Of a DNA stretch of 64,000 bases, positions 10,843 through 23,870 are shown one piece after another; within the stretch, counting starts at the first letter, position 1, and each line of letters opens with the position of its first letter. The stretch comes from Limonium bicolor (taxonomy: Eukaryota > Streptophyta > Magnoliopsida > Caryophyllales > Plumbaginaceae): contig CM041780.1 in NCBI GenBank assembly GCA_023374045.1, positions 34,342,337-34,406,336 of the forward strand, in the 5' to 3' direction. The translations under genes and the position numbers were made by a program. Below the pieces are notes generated by a model. It was not told where the DNA came from. It was given only the letters and a program-made list of their open reading frames with translations, and did no database searches.

Positions 10843-13800
10843 CTGATTTTCTCCCTTCTCCAACCGGTAATGAAGCTTTGAAGAAGCCTTACTCAACTTC
10901 CTCCTTCTCTCCTCTTGTTCAAGGCTCAAACCTTGTCCAAATACAACAAAAACTGTACCATTGGAATCCTCTCCTCTTGGGCTTCATCCCCCTCCTTTCA
11001 AAAATCCAAAAGCTCCATTTTCATTTCCATGGCTGGAGGCCAATTGAAGGTTTAAGACCATCGTTGGAAGCCCCTTCATCACCTTGATGTTTTGAGGTAA
11101 AAAGAAATCCGAAAATCCACCATTTCTAGCTCCCATTTACATTATAAGAATTTCCAGATTTTGAGCTTCTTGTGCTTTGTTCTCCAGCCGATTTTTAGCT
11201 GCACTCTTGGGCTAGAAATCTTGTTCTCTTGCTAGTCAAGAACTCCACTCATTGGTTGGAAGGTAATGCCCTTTTCTTAACTCTAAAAACATTTCTAAAT
11301 TCTAGGGTTAGTTAAAAATGAATTCTAAACTAGCTTGGGTATGTATGGGTTGCTGCAGCATTGCCCAATTCTTGAACAAGAAACCGAGAACAAGGAAGAA
11401 AGAAAGAAGAAAGGAAAAGAAGGAAAAGAAAGAAAGAAAGACTCGCAAGACAAGGTAAATGCTCTTACCTTGAGCTAGTTTGTATTGTGTAGTGTAACAG
11501 ATTTTGAGTATTAAAAAGGTGTAATGTATATGGTTGTGAGTAGTAACTATTTTGTAGTGTAATGAGGAGAGAATAAAACTGTTTTAAAACCTTTAAATGA
11601 TGAACTAAAGCTTAGGAGAACATTGGGAAATTGATGTATGTGTGCAGGAAAATGTATATGCTGAGTAGTGCTTGGATTAATGTGTTTATGGTAATTGAAT
11701 TGTGAGCGGAAATGGTATGTGGGCAAAGCGAAAATTATAGGGGAAACTCTGTCAAAATTGGTCTAGAAATTTAAAGACTTAGTTGTGTAAGAAGAGGGAA
11801 TAACCTAGGTAAATCCTATGTGTATTTTGGTCTTTGTTGTGGTCTTGTAACACTTTGAAAACAAATTTGGCAAAGGAGCTAGATAAAGGGAAGAACTAGA
11901 GTGGGATTAAGATTAATAGCATTTAGAAGAAGGGCTCCTTGGTAGAGGGAAGTAGTAGAAGGAAGGTAAGAGTTGTTTTAAAAATCTGTAGCATTTAGAA
12001 ACAAAAACTGATGTAAAAGCTGAAATGGAGATGAGAGAATTATGTAAGTTAGCATGGGAATGGACATTATTACTAATGAGTTTCTCTGTGTTAATGGATG
12101 AACTAAGGTGTCTTAGGAGGCCTAATTAGTATTAAAACATGTTGGAATGTATGTAGGAAGATTGGGGATGAAATGGGTAAGATAATGATGTTGAAACAAA
12201 TTCAGTAGGACAGTCTTGACCTTGACCCACCCAGAGGGTTGAGTCGGTCGTGGGTCGGTCGGACTAAATCACTGGAACGTAAACTTTCTAACTTCGACCG
12301 ACCCAGACGGGTGAGTCGGTTGTGGGTCGGTCGGGCAAGAATTTTCCAAACTCGAAGTTTCTGACTTCGACCGACCTAGATGGGTGAGTCGGTCGTGGGT
12401 CGGTCGGGTAAAGAATTTTGAAAAGTCGAAGTTTCTGACTTCGACCAATCAAGGAGGAATGGGTCGGTCATGGGTCAGTCGAGATGGATTCCAGGAGCTG
12501 AATTCGTTCTGCCTTTGACCGACCCAGAGGGGTTTGGGTTGGTCGGGTCACACATGGGTCGGTCAGGCCCAAAAAAAATGGTAATCATATATGTATATAT
12601 GTATATGTATATATATGTATAAGGTGGCTTGGTAATACACCATTAGTGGAATAAAATTGCTAAGAAAGTATGCACATGAGTAAGAAAGCAAGTTTATGAA
12701 GTAATGAGAAAAGAATGATTTTTATAATCAAGTATGGAATGTAAAGAATTAGTAAGTATACATTGGAAGCATTAAGGAAGGAATGAGTTAGGTCAATAAA
12801 AGATCATTGACCATACAACTCTATGTATGTATAGGAATCAGATAGTTGAATTCCGAAGGGAAACCGGAAGTGAGAGTACGACGATGAACGGTATGATTTT
12901 CTCATGCCCCGTATGCTAGCTCGGCTACTCTGATTTGTGTGCTTATTTGATCACTTAAATAAGATAATTGCACGAATCGGATTTTAATGCACTTACTTGT
13001 GCTTGTTTTATATGGTTCTTGTTATAATGCCTTGAACATTTAGTTTGTATAATTCATGAAATGAATGGATGAGAATAAAGTGTATGTGCAGCTTGATGTG
13101 TACTTGTGTAGTGTATTAACCCTTGGTATGGGAGTAATGACTTCTACTAATTCCTAACCACCTAACTCCTAACTTGAGTAATGAGTAAAATGGAATGAGT
13201 AGAAGTCCGATATAGTTTCGGCCACGCGTGAGGATAAGGAGACACAAGAGGTTGGATTCGAATCCTGGCCTTAATCTTTTCCATGGACCAAACTCCTTAA
13301 ATGGGTAGCATCCTAGATTAGTGAGCCACCCTAAAGCTCGGTGGTGAGATATAATAGTCCCTGCCCGGAGGTCATACCGACTTGACTTGAGTAAGTAAGT
13401 AAGTAAAGTATTGTATGAGTAATGGTTTTGGCTAGTGTAAGTCATTGACCATGAGAAAAAGAGTAAAAGTACCCCGATTAACCCGGGTGTGTAAAGAAGC
13501 TAACAAGCCTTGTGTATGTATAGGAGAAGTGTATCTCCGTATTCCGGTAATTATGAATGGTTGACATGTAATGTCTTCCCTGTATACATTGAATGTATGT
13601 ATGTCTTGTGGTGTGAATGTATTGTATATATAAGAGCATGTATGTATGTATGAATAAAACGAACAGCATGTATTCGACCAAAGTAGTCGGCATACCCCCG
13701 TTAGCACGCGGGGTATCTGAATTTCATATGCAGCGTTTTGCTGAGCCCCTTGGGGCACTGTTTTTATTTTACAGGTACCCATGAGTTTTAAAGGTCGAGT

Positions 13801-14248
13801 AAGGACTAGGATGAATTCTTTTTTAGGGTTGTTAGTAGATTTAAAATGGTGTACTGAGTTGTACACGGCTTGACGCCTTTTTGAGTAGCCGGTGTACCAT
13901 GTGGTACACCCTTTTGAGAGAATTGTATGGTGAACTGAGTATGAATGAGTAGTTGTATAAACTCATGATTTTTGAATAGACTTGTAGAATTGGAATGTAA
14001 TTTCTATACTTTTGAATACTCAGTAGTCAAGGTTGTAAGTAAGTATTGGAAGTGTATTGTAAGTATTTATGTTACTCAGTATATCTTAATCTTTAGACCA
14101 ATACTGTAAGTAGTAGTAGCCCTGTTAGTCTTGGAATGGCTAACGGCGTTGTATCACCCGCCGGGAGTATGTATGTATCCGCTGCGTGTAGGAGTAAGTA
14201 CGGAGACGATTAGAGGATAATGGAAGGATTAGCGGCTGGGGTGTTACA
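10843..14248 (+). repeat. Element B 5' LTR, right-hand part
   Basis: Matches B's 3' LTR from about 37225 to 40510 and ends GGGGTGTTACA before the PBS. It contains donor-like AG|GTAA sites (about 11097, 11262, 11453), an AAAG-rich stretch (about 11385-11445), the hairpin array, a TATATG microsatellite (about 12588-12620) and the acceptor-like module (13738-13774). No gene. Confidence 0.88.
12217..12570 (+). repeat. Hairpin array in element B 5' LTR (5 units)
   Basis: Units start near 12217, 12296, 12373, 12439 and 12518. Typical arms are CGACCGACCCAG and GGGTCGGTCGGG, with an extra GAGTCGGT copy in the loop. The fourth unit (GACCAATCAAGG) is diverged and absent from B's 3' LTR, which has four units. 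Confidence 0.88.
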
Positions 14249-14253
14249 AAAAG

Positions 14254-14279
14254 TGGTATCAGAGCGAAGTCTCGCTCTG
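14254..14279 (+). promoter_or_regulatory. Element B primer-binding site and overlapping hairpin
   Basis: TGGTATCAGAGC (14254-14265) is the initiator Met-tRNA PBS. CAGAGCGA and TCGCTCTG (14260-14279) pair across a 4-base loop, as in element A. The leader that follows ends TTGTTCAG directly before the gag ATG, as in element C; this could be an acceptor of a 5'-UTR intron. Confidence 0.9.
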
Positions 14280-15132
14280 ATGATTAGAATATCGAGTGCA
14301 GTGATTACCGAGTTAGGTTATGAACCGTTTTACAACAGAGAATTAGAAACCTAACTAACAATGATCGTTAATGGTAATGGATACCCTTGACATCTACAAA
14401 GACGATACCATTGTTTAAATCAAGACCATAAGGTCACAGTATTTAATGTAATCCTCACTTGTTCAGATGTCAGGAAGAGGACGTGGTCGAGGCAAACCCC
14501 GGGGAGAGCAGGCTGATGAGCCTGGTGCGAAGACGGTCGCCGAGATCGTTGCCGCCACCGTGGCATAGCTGTTGCCCAAGCTGATGACTGCAGCACAATA
14601 ACAAGTACAATAGATCCAACAACAACAGCCCGACCCGCCTCAACCCCGTGAAACAAATTGGGTAAAGAGTGTCACCGACCTTTGACCTCTCTGCTTTAGA
14701 GGCGAGAGCGACCCCGCCAAGATTGAGGGCTATATCTCCGAGATGGAGACGGCTTTCGAGACCCTTGAGGCTCCTGCTAGAGTGAGGGTGAGGATAGCAG
14801 CGTACTACCTCAAGGACACGGCTATGGACTGGTGGAAGCTCGTCAAGGCCGAGCATGCTGCAGACCCCGCATTTGACTGGAAAGCATTCACCTCTCTTCT
14901 CTGATCTAAGTGTTACCCCGAGCATGTGAAGACCAAGAAAAGGCTTGAGCTCGATGCCCTAAAGATGACAGAGAAGATGACGGTTGATGAGTATTACCGT
15001 ACTTTTACCTCCATTCTCAGACTCCTACCCAACCTTAGGTATACCGGCCAAGTCTTGGTCGACCGCTTCTACGGCGGATTGAGCCATCGACTCCGGTATG
15101 GCATAGGATTCTCACGGTTTACCTCCCTTCAG

Positions 15133-15222
15133 GTAAACATTGTTTAAACCCTTAGATGCCATAATCAATACCAATTAGTATCCGCGTATGTAAATGCGTA
15201 ACCTAATACCCGAATACTTCAG
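15133..15222 (+). other. Element B gag intron 1 (90 bp)
   Basis: CTTCAG/GTAAAC ... ACTTCAG/GAGTG. It contains stops in the gag frame; removing it joins exon 1 to exon 2 in phase 0. C has an intron of 91 bp at the same codon (25404-25494) with unrelated internal sequence, so position and borders are what is kept. Confidence 0.75.
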
Positions 15223-15502
15223 GAGTGTTACCACGCTGCATCTCAAGCTGAGATCACCTGCCAGCTGAGAGATGAAGAGCAAGCGCTAAAGCGCAAGGTG
15301 AGCAGCAAGGGTAACAACTCCGATGAACAAAATCAGAACAAGCCTTGGAAGAAGAAGAAGGGGAAGTACTCCCACCAAAACCAGAAGAACACCTTAGGAG
15401 ACAGCAGTGCCCATGCTGAGAAGGGCAAGGCAGCTGAGCCGTTACAGCTCGCCTACACTGCACCAGTAGCAGCGAAGCCACTGAGGTCTCAGCCCTACAA
15501 GG

Positions 15503-15595
15503 GTAAGAACCCGAAACTGAAATAGTATGCTTGTGAAGTAGTATGTACATGAATTGGTGTAAGTATACCGAACCTTGCTAACATAGAAGCTACAG
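15503..15595 (+). other. Element B gag intron 2 (93 bp)
   Basis: Strong donor AAGG/GTAAGA and acceptor GCTACAG/GTTC, with a branch-point-like TTGCTAAC about 13 bases before the acceptor. It joins exon 2 to the zinc-knuckle exon in phase 1. C's matching intron (25075-25150) has the same phase. Confidence 0.75.
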
Positions 15596-15860
15596 GTTCT
15601 AGTACTGGCTATGGCAAGAGCCAAAATGATGGCCGAAGCTATGTATGCCGAAATTGCAACAAGGATCATCTCGGTACCAACTGCCAAGGAAGGGAGATCC
15701 GATGCTACAACTGCCAGAAACCAGGGCACCGTGCGAATGTATGCCCGGAGAACTCGAAGCCCAAGGGAAACTATCAGGGCTACAAGCAATGTGAGGGCAA
15801 GGAGGTTGCGTCTGGTGATGCTCAGACCCATCACACCTCACAAGGACAGGGGTCCCGAGG

Positions 15861-18800
15861 TGTAACACCCCGTCTTAAGCCATTCGTGGTTATCGCAACT
15901 TAACAGTAATACATAAACGTCGCAGCGGAACTAAACTAACACCAGGACCTTGCCACGGTCTAATCAACAAGAAATACTGTTACTTAAATATTTACAACCG
16001 CATATCCATAATACATACACCAACCGAGTTTAAAGTATATCCAAAACCACATAATATATCTCGTGTTCAACTACTAACAGACGGGTGCACAAGCGCTACC
16101 CGTACTCAAAATAAAGTCCCACCTAGGGCTACCCGCTTCTACTCTCGTGGTGTGGCTTCATGGGCCGTTTACCTGCAAGTGTAAAAACAGCCCCCAAAGG
16201 GGGTCAGCACGAATGCTGGTACGACCATCTCATGGCCCCCAAGCTAACGGGGCTACGACGACTAATTGTCGATAGCATGGAATTTGATTAGCATCACAAT
16301 CATAATATGAAATGCAATAAAACAACAAACCACAGTGAACATAAATAGCTCAAATGCAACTGAACGACTCAGGCGTTCCCTTAATAAGTGAGTTAGTTCT
16401 TAACTCCTTAGATCCTCAATCTCCTTAATCTTATATTTGCTAACCGTTCCACTGTTAGATTGGTTAGCCCTTAATTGGTTGCTTATTTTTGTAGGGCATG
16501 GTTAACCCTAGCCAGTAGCAGTGCACTATCCAGCAATAAGCGACCTTTCTTAATTTGTTGGGGATGTAGGCTTGATCCCCCCACGCCATCCTTAATGTGC
16601 CTCCCACCTCAAACAGTAGTCCGGGTGGTCGGGTCGGTTTGTTGACCCTAGGCGACGAGTCTAATGACAAGTCTTATTTGGAAGTCAGAGCTGATTCAGA
16701 TACCAACCTCCCCCAATACACATGTGCCGGTACCATTCCGGATTCCTCACTCCCACCCCAAGTTACGGTTAACGAAAGTCTTAAATACCAAGTGTTAGTT
16801 AAACCTTGACGGGTAATAACCAACAATCACCAATGTACAAATCCTCTCCTTAACTTAATAAGTATCAAGATTAGTTAGTAGCTATCCTTAGGCCTCGTGG
16901 GTTAGTGTAAAGAGAACACATACACAACGAGAACATTAATATCCGGTTGCATGCTTTATCTTGTCTTAGTCATAGCAAATAAACAGATATCACACAAGCC
17001 GAGGGACACCTCGTTAGCAAGCAGGTCACAAGAAAGACTGTACCGTTCGTCGACTATCGTTTGTTTAACCTTCTCCGGGGTCCCAATTCACAAACCTAAA
17101 ACATTCATTCATTCTTAGGCCATTAGTTATTTGCACCTTACTTAACTCATTTAGTCCCTAAAAATTCCCATCCAATACTCTCTTAAGTCCTTACCACTTA
17201 ACCTTATAAACTTAACTTTAAACATTAAGGTTTATACTTAACTTAACTTAATTCCTTAGGTTCTTAGGTTCTTAATCATTACTACCCTACCAATGGTGTA
17301 CCCTATTACCAATTAACATCTTTAGAATTTAAAATTTCTTTTTTTTGTGTTTTTGGCTCGACCGATCTTACCGACCGACCTTACCCAAGGTCGGTCCATT
17401 CCAGGACGTATTACCGTTTGAAAATTTCACCCCGACCGAACTTGTAAGTCCGGTCCCAAGTTCGGTCGATTCCAGAGACTTAATTCCCGTACAAAATTCT
17501 AGGCATGACCGACCTTGTAAGTCCGGTCCCAAGGTTGGTCCATTCCAGAGACTTAATTCGTACACAAAATACAAGCCCGATCGAACTTGTAAGTCCGGTC
17601 CCCAAGTTCGGTCGGTTCCAGAGACTCTTTCCGGTAGTGTAAACTGAGCTCGACCGACCTTGCAGGTCCGGTCCCTAAGGTCGGTCGGCTCCAGAACCTT
17701 GTTTCTAAATTCCCATTTGACTCCAAACTTCTCCTCTTACATCTTAGTATGTTCTAACCTCATTTGGGCACCTCAAATACACCTTACGCCTTCTACTAAA
17801 CACATTAAATTACTCACCAACATCCACCTTAGTCATCATGCATTTTCCTTGTAATCATGCCAACACTTGTAATGTTTTTCACTAGGTTTCTAGGTGGTGG
17901 TTCATACCTAACATAACCACTATGCCAAATGCTTCCTCACCACTATAACATCATCTCCCAAGCATCTTTCACCATCTAGGTTCCTTTATGTAACTACATG
18001 AAGTCTCTTCACCTTTAAACACATTACTTTACTCTTCTCCTAACAAGATTGTATATTTCTTAAACACCTTCTCAAATTGCCTTTGGTGCATGCCTAAACA
18101 TTCTTTTGATTCCAAGATCCTCCATGATGATGCCTAAGTCATTATAACTCACAAGAACACCTTAAACTCACCCTTTTTCCTTCAATACAACCTCTAACTT
18201 CCTAGTACTATCCTAGTCATGAGATTTCCTTAGAACATCTAAAACACTAAGTTCCTTCATCAAATTTTTGACATGGGTTCTCTAGTATATTGTTACAACT
18301 AAACACTTGGTTTTTCACCATCAAACTACCAAGATCACTCAAATTCTCATTACAACATCTTAACACACAATTTACACCAAAACTACACCACATCATCATA
18401 TAGTGTATAAACTTAAAATGCTTGGCACTTAGGCCCTTAAATGATAATAATCTTAACCACTGAATTTCCACATATATTTGCCTTTAACCTACGAATACAC
18501 ACAACAAGGCTCCCATTGAAATAAAATGCTTCTTGTAATTCATCCCAACATTGTTTAACTATCGCTCTTTTTTTCTCATTTGCTCCTTAGTCACAAGTTC
18601 ACAAGTATAATCATTATTTCTCCTAGGTTTTTATAGTCCTTTCGCAATGTAAACTCTACACTAAACTCATCACCTATCTAAATCCCATCCCCTTAAACAA
18701 TAAAACACCTTAAGGTAAGTAATTTACCATGTTCTTTTACAAGCTCACAAACTTCCCTCCTTAGGCTTTTTCCTTCAACAATCTCGGTCACCAACCAAGT

Positions 18801-20013
18801 TCTCCTTGCCAATGTTCTAACCAATATTCAATGACTCCAATGAGAGCTAGATAATACATTAACCTTAAGGAACAAACCCTAGGTTAAAAATGTGCTTTAA
18901 GGTATTAAATTGATTGTTTTACCTTGGTTACTCAAGACAAGCTTGGATATGAGTAAAGTAGGACCTCCTTTATCCCTTGGAGAGTAGAAAACAAGCTAGA
19001 ACAAGGCATAAACATGGAGTCCCATGAGTACTAATTTTTGGACAAGGGAAGAAATGATGGAAACCTAGATTTTCTTACATATTCTTTACCTTAAGATAAT
19101 GGAGAAGCTAATGGAGTCTCCAAGCTTGAGTTTCCTCCTCTAATGGCAGTTTGCCTTGGCTACAAAATGAGGCTCTTGAAGTTTTGAAAAGATAGAAAGG
19201 AAGAGCTTGAGCTAACTAAGAGATATATGTACTTGATTTGGATTTTGGAGCTTAAATGAGCAAGATGTGGGCGAAAGAAGATGGAGCTAGCATGGAGTTG
19301 TCTTCTTAAGTGAAAGAGAGGAAAGAGAGCAAGAGAAACCGATGGAGAAGATGAAGAATGAAGAAAGGAGGAGAGAGGACTACTAAAGGTAAGATATTAT
19401 GTTAAAAGGTGAATAGTGAACTTACTTACTTTAGCTTTCTCTTTACTTAGCTAGATAAGTGTGGTGAGTCACACTTAAAAACCGGCCCCCTTGGTCAAAT
19501 AAGGTAGATTGTGATCTTTTTTGACCATTTAATTGACTTACTTTGACTAATGTCTTAAACTAGCACTATTTGGTTACTATTCACTAAACAAGGCACATAA
19601 TTGTGAAATTTTTGATTTCCCATTGATTTAGACTTCCTAATGTGATAATAATTAGTACACATGTTAATTAAAGAGTAATGATGGACATTTAGCACTCAAA
19701 ACCCATTTACAAGACAATTTTTCAAAAATGTGCTTTAAGACTCCTTAAAGCACATTTTGTGTTTTAACTTGTTTTCAAGCTTGGTTTACTTTGGTAATTG
19801 GTTTAAAATGACCATTAGGATATTACTAAGGTCTAAGAATGATATTTGGGTGTTCACCCAAGTCTCTCCAAGCTTAGAGCACGTTTTTGCTTAAACTACT
19901 CTTTTGGTGTTTCCTTATGTTTTCTTTGATTAACAATGTTTCTAAGGCATTATTTAGCCTCCTTATATCTTAGTTTATCACTTAAACACCATATCTAAGT
20001 TTGGGGTATTTCA
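15861..20013 (-). repeat. Element C 3' LTR, 4153 bp
   Basis: On the minus strand starts TGAAATACCCC (20013) and ends GGGGTGTTACA (15861). It contains the acceptor-like module (16169-16207) and the hairpin array (17358-17700). It lacks the hAT element, so it serves as the empty-site copy for the right LTR. No gene is seen. Confidence 0.92.
17358..17700 (-). repeat. Hairpin array in element C 3' LTR (5 units)
   Basis: Units start near 17358, 17430, 17505, 17575 and 17649 (about 73 bp apart), with a common TCCAGAGACTT-type spacer. Units alternate between arm pairs GACCGACCTTG/CAAGGTCGGTC and GACCGAACTTG/CAAGTTCGGTC, so both arms change together. The copy in the right LTR lies at about 28958-29296. 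Confidence 0.9.
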
Positions 20014-20310
20014 ATCTGCCCCCCTTAAAAGAACTTTGTCCCCAAAGTTCAAATATATGCTTAACCATTCACGGTACTCAATTCTCTTAATCTTAATACC
20101 ACATCTTATATTCTCATTCACACATCTCAAGACTCAAAGGTCGATCACAAATACTATACATAAGTATTATACATATCTCAAACTTATCACCAAAGTGTAG
20201 CAACTTACACAAAATCACATCTAAAATCACATCTTACACAACCAAACAAACGACAAACATGTTCGTTTCCTAACTCAAAAGCGAGGAAGCTCTACCCCCC
20301 TTAAAAGGGG
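20014..20310 (-). promoter_or_regulatory. Element C 3' UTR with two polypurine tracts
   Basis: On the minus strand, TTAAGGGGGGCAGAT (20014-20028) directly precedes the 3' LTR. A second tract, CCCCTTTTAAGGGGGGTAGAG (20290-20310), lies about 27 bp after the pol stop. The interval is AT-rich with no gene. Confidence 0.75.
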
Positions 20311-20336
20311 TACGCCCTGTACCCTATACAGACGAT

Positions 20337-23300
20337 CTAGTCAGTAAACAAAGAAGGGTACTTCGCCCTCTTCTTATCCTCTAATTCCCACGTGGCCTCT
20401 TCGACATCCTTGTTAGACTAGAGAACCTTCACCAGTCGCACAGACTTATGGCGAGTGTCCCTAGTCTTACTATCCAAGATTCTCTGAGGAATCTCCACTG
20501 ATCTCATATGCGGTTCTAATGTCAACCTCTCAGGTTCTAATACATGGGAGGGGTGGTGCATGTATTTCTTTAGCTGTAAAACACGAAAAACATCATGCAC
20601 TTTACCCAGTTCAGCAGGTAAATTCAACCTGTAAGCAACTGGGCCCACCCGCTCCGTAATCTCATAAGGACCAACAAACTTCGGGCTTAATTTGCCCTTC
20701 TGCCTAAATCTGAATACACCCTTCATTGGTGAAACTCACAGAAATACCCGGTCGCCCACTGCGAACTCCAGGTCTCGTCGTCGAACATCAGCATACAACT
20801 TCTGCCTATCTTGGGCAGCTTTCATGTTCTCCCTTATTTGCTGAACTTCAGCCTTAACTTGCTCTAAGTACTCTGCTCCTAATGACGTCTCACTCGACTC
20901 ATCCCAGCAGAGCGGTGTACGACATGGTCTACCGTACAACGCTTGAAAAGGTGCCATCTTGATCGAAGCGTGATAGCTGTTGTTGTATGAAAACTCGATC
21001 TGATGCAATTTGTCAATCCAACTGCCCTGGAAGTCTAAGGCACATGCCCTCAGCATGTCCTCGAGTGTCTGAATAGTACGCTCAGTCTGACCATCTGTCT
21101 GAGGATGGAACGCGGTACTCAGCTTGAGTTCTGTACCCAACGCTTCTCTGGTAGCTCTCTAGTACCTCGAAATGAATCTGGTATCTCTATCTGACACTAT
21201 GGTCTTTGGTATCTCGTGATGTCTCATAATTTCTTTCTCAAACAACTCAGCTAATTTGGTCACCTTCCAAGTATCCTTCATCGGTATGAATCGGGCTACT
21301 TTGGTAAGGCGATCCACCACCACCCATATCATGTTGAGACCTCCCCTAGCAGGTGGGAGCCCAACTACAAAGTCCATGGAGATATCATGGAACTTCCACT
21401 CCGGAACTGGCATCGACTGTACCATTCCGCCCGGTCGTCGGTGCTCGAATTTTACCTTCTAGCATGTGAGACACCTCAAGATGAACTCGGTAACATCTGT
21501 CTTCATCCCCGACCACCAGAAGTATCTATTCGTGTCTTTATACATCTTAGAGGCTCCCGGATGGATGGAAACTGAAGAACAGTGTGATTCCCTAAGTATA
21601 CGGTCTTTCAGATCCGCGTTGCCCCGTGGTATGCATAACCGGCCCTTAAGTCTGATCAGATCATCGTCGTGAAGTCTGAAGTCATATTTCTGACCCTCAA
21701 AAGTACCATCTGTCAGCTTCTGTCTGACCTCTCTCATATACTCATCTGTCCTCTGAGCCTCTCGCACCTCATCAACCAAGCTGGAGAAAGAAACTAGCAA
21801 ATGGAGTGAGTGTGCTCGACGGCTCAGGGCGTCCGCTACACAATTGGCCTTTCCCTCTTTGTATTGGAGGTCAATGTCATAGTCTTTCAAGAATTCCAAC
21901 CATCTCCTCTGTCTGAGATTCAACTCCTTCTGAGTAAATATGTATCTTAAGCTCTTATGATCGGTGTAGATCGTCACACTAACCCCGTATAAGTAGTGGT
22001 GCCATATCTTCAAAGCGAAGACTACAGCTCCCAGCTCCAAATCATGTGTGGGGTAGTTCTCCTCATGTTTCTTCAACTGGTGTGAGGCATATGCCACCAC
22101 CTTGCCATGTTGCATGAGCACGCAACCCAGCCCTCTGCCGGATGCATCACAGTAAACCTCAAAGCCCTCTGTACCGTCTGGAATGGTCAGAACCGGTGCA
22201 GTGGTCAGTGAGTCTTTCAAACTCTGAAACGATTTCTCACAGTCTGCCGTCCATAAGAACGGTGCATCTTTCTTCATCAGACTGGTCATCGGTTTCGTGA
22301 CCTTGCTGAAATCCCTAACAAACCTCCGGTAATAACCTACCAGACCGAGAAAGCTTCGGATGTCGGTAACAGTCTACGGTCTTGGCCAAGTACGCACGGC
22401 GTCAATCTTTGCTGGATCCACAGAGATCCCAGCATCTGAAATGACATGACCTAGGAAAGAGACCTGGTCAAGCCAAAACTCACATTTGGAGAACTTAGCA
22501 TATAGCTGGTTCTCCGTCAATATCTTCAGTACTCTCCTCAGATGTTCCTCATGCTCAGTCTTCGATTTTGAGTATATCAAAATATCATCAATAAACACCA
22601 CAACCGACTTGTCCAGCTGTTCCCAGAACAAGCGGTTCATCAGGTCCATAAACTTCGCCGGGGCGTTCGACAAACCGAACGGCATCACTGTAAACTCGTA
22701 GTGGCCGTATCGTGTCCGGAATGTCGTATTCTCAATATCCCCCTCCTTAATGGCTATCTGATGATACCCCGATCTGAGATCAATCTTGGAAAACACAAAT
22801 GCTCCCTTCAACTGATCGAACAGATCGTCAATGCGGGGTAGTGGATACTTATTCTTCACTGTCACTGCATTCAACTCTCTATAGTCGATGCAGAGGCGGA
22901 GACTACCATCCTTCTTCTTCATGAAGAGAACTGGCGCTCCCCATGGTGATACACTGGGTCTTATGAACCCTTTGTCTAACAAGTCCTTCAGTTGTTCCTT
23001 TAACTCATTCATCTCTGCCGGAGCCATGCGGTATGGTGCCTTGGCTATCGGTCCGGTACCAGGTAGCAGCTCGATGGTGAACTCTACCTCGCGAGTGGGT
23101 GGCATGCCGGGCAGTTCCCGTGGAAATAGGTCGGGGAACTCTGACACTACCGGTAAGTCGGGGTCGAACTCGGGGTATCTCTCTATGTCTCGCACATAGC
23201 AGAGGTACACTTCTTCCCTTCTTCTCAACTCCTTATACATTGCCATGGCAGTGATGATCTTAGTCGAAGGCTCTCTGGGCCTCTGGCGGTATGATATTGT

Positions 23301-23713
23301 TACCCCAGACGGGCTCCTGAGCAGCAATCTATGCTCGGCACAGAGGATACGACCCTTGTGCCGCTCCAACCAGTTCATCCCGAAGATAACATCAAATCCC
23401 AACTCCCTGAACTCATTAAAACTGACTGAAAAGTCTTCCCCCTTAATTCTGACAATGGCTCCTCGGTAGTAGCGAGTGCAACGAACCTTCTCCTTAGACG
23501 GGAGCGTAACCGTGAAGTCGGGTAGCTCATCAGCGTCTAGCCCCAACCTTCTCGCGAAAGATGCCGAGACAAAGGTATGCGAGGCCCCTGAGTCGAAGAG
23601 AACTGATGCCTCAATCCCATTAATCGGAAAGGTGCCAGTGAGGATAGTACCGCTGGCGTCGGCCTGTGCCTCTGTAAGTATGCTTAGCGCACCTTCCGTA
23701 CCGAGTCCATGAC
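20337..23713 (-). pseudogene. pol: Element C pol: protease, RT, RNase H, integrase, chromodomain
   Basis: Replication and integration polyprotein. Reading 23713 downward: aspartic protease ([10 protein letters not shown]), RT with palm motif [11 protein letters not shown] (about 22570-22605), RNase H ([12 protein letters not shown]), integrase HHCC zinc finger, DDE core (..VSDRDTRF.., ..FHPQTDGQTE..) and a C-terminal chromodomain (..WELEDKKRAKYPSLF) ending at the TAG at 20337. Long frames are separated by stops at 22374 and within integrase at CTAG sites (after LTC, after SRY, and before the chromodomain SN). The likely start is the acceptor AG at 23714-23715, because the same frame has stops just upstream. 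The chromodomain and domain order place it with the Tekay/Del chromoviruses, which target heterochromatin. Confidence 0.9.
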
Positions 23714-23870
23714 CTAATCGTATTCATAAGCTTCATGAGTATTGATGGTATAACAAGAGTCGTAACAATTTATATGAACAACACTGTTATTTTATTCATA
23801 ACCATCCTGTTAACAAAATGTGTTTCAATCTTACATCTCATTCCTTATCTCACACTAAAATGTTACATAG
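23714..23870 (-). other. Element C spacer between AlkB stop and pol
   Basis: About 157 bp of AT-rich sequence with stops in the pol frame. It ends CGATTAG/GTCATGG, a 3'-splice-site-like border. B has the counterpart ATCATTAG/GTTGTGG at 32781/32782. The codon phase there (phase 1) equals that of the gag exon 3 donor. Confidence 0.6.

Larger units (their letters stand above)
14467..15860 (+). pseudogene. gag: Element B gag (decayed, intron-containing, interrupted by C)
   Basis: Capsid/nucleocapsid protein of the retrotransposon. ATG at 14467 opens an Arg/Gly-rich start (MSGRGRGRG), followed by the Retrotrans_gag core (..YYLKDTAMDWWKLV.., ..MTVDEYYRTF.., ..LVDRFYGGLSHRLRYG). Exon 1 (14467-15132) keeps a single frame but has five stops (14566, 14599, 14611, 14683, 14902). 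Exon 2 (15223-15502) is Lys-rich. Exon 3 (from 15596) has two zinc knuckles, CX2CX3HX4C at 15646-15684 and CX2CX4HX4C at 15703-15744. The frame is cut at 15860 by C and continues, in phase, at 31627-31706 to the third intron donor. Close relative of C's gag at 24733-26112. Confidence 0.85.

Noticed and set aside
10830..11087. Frame across the A/B junction (85 codons), similar to 37065-37334
   Set aside because: Part of the CT-rich LTR leader. Similarity between the two sites is LTR homology, not a protein family, and the first spans two different elements.
17358..17700. CRISPR-like array of regularly spaced palindromic repeats
   Set aside because: Repeats are diverged, spacers are homologous to each other, the context is a plant LTR, and there are no cas genes.
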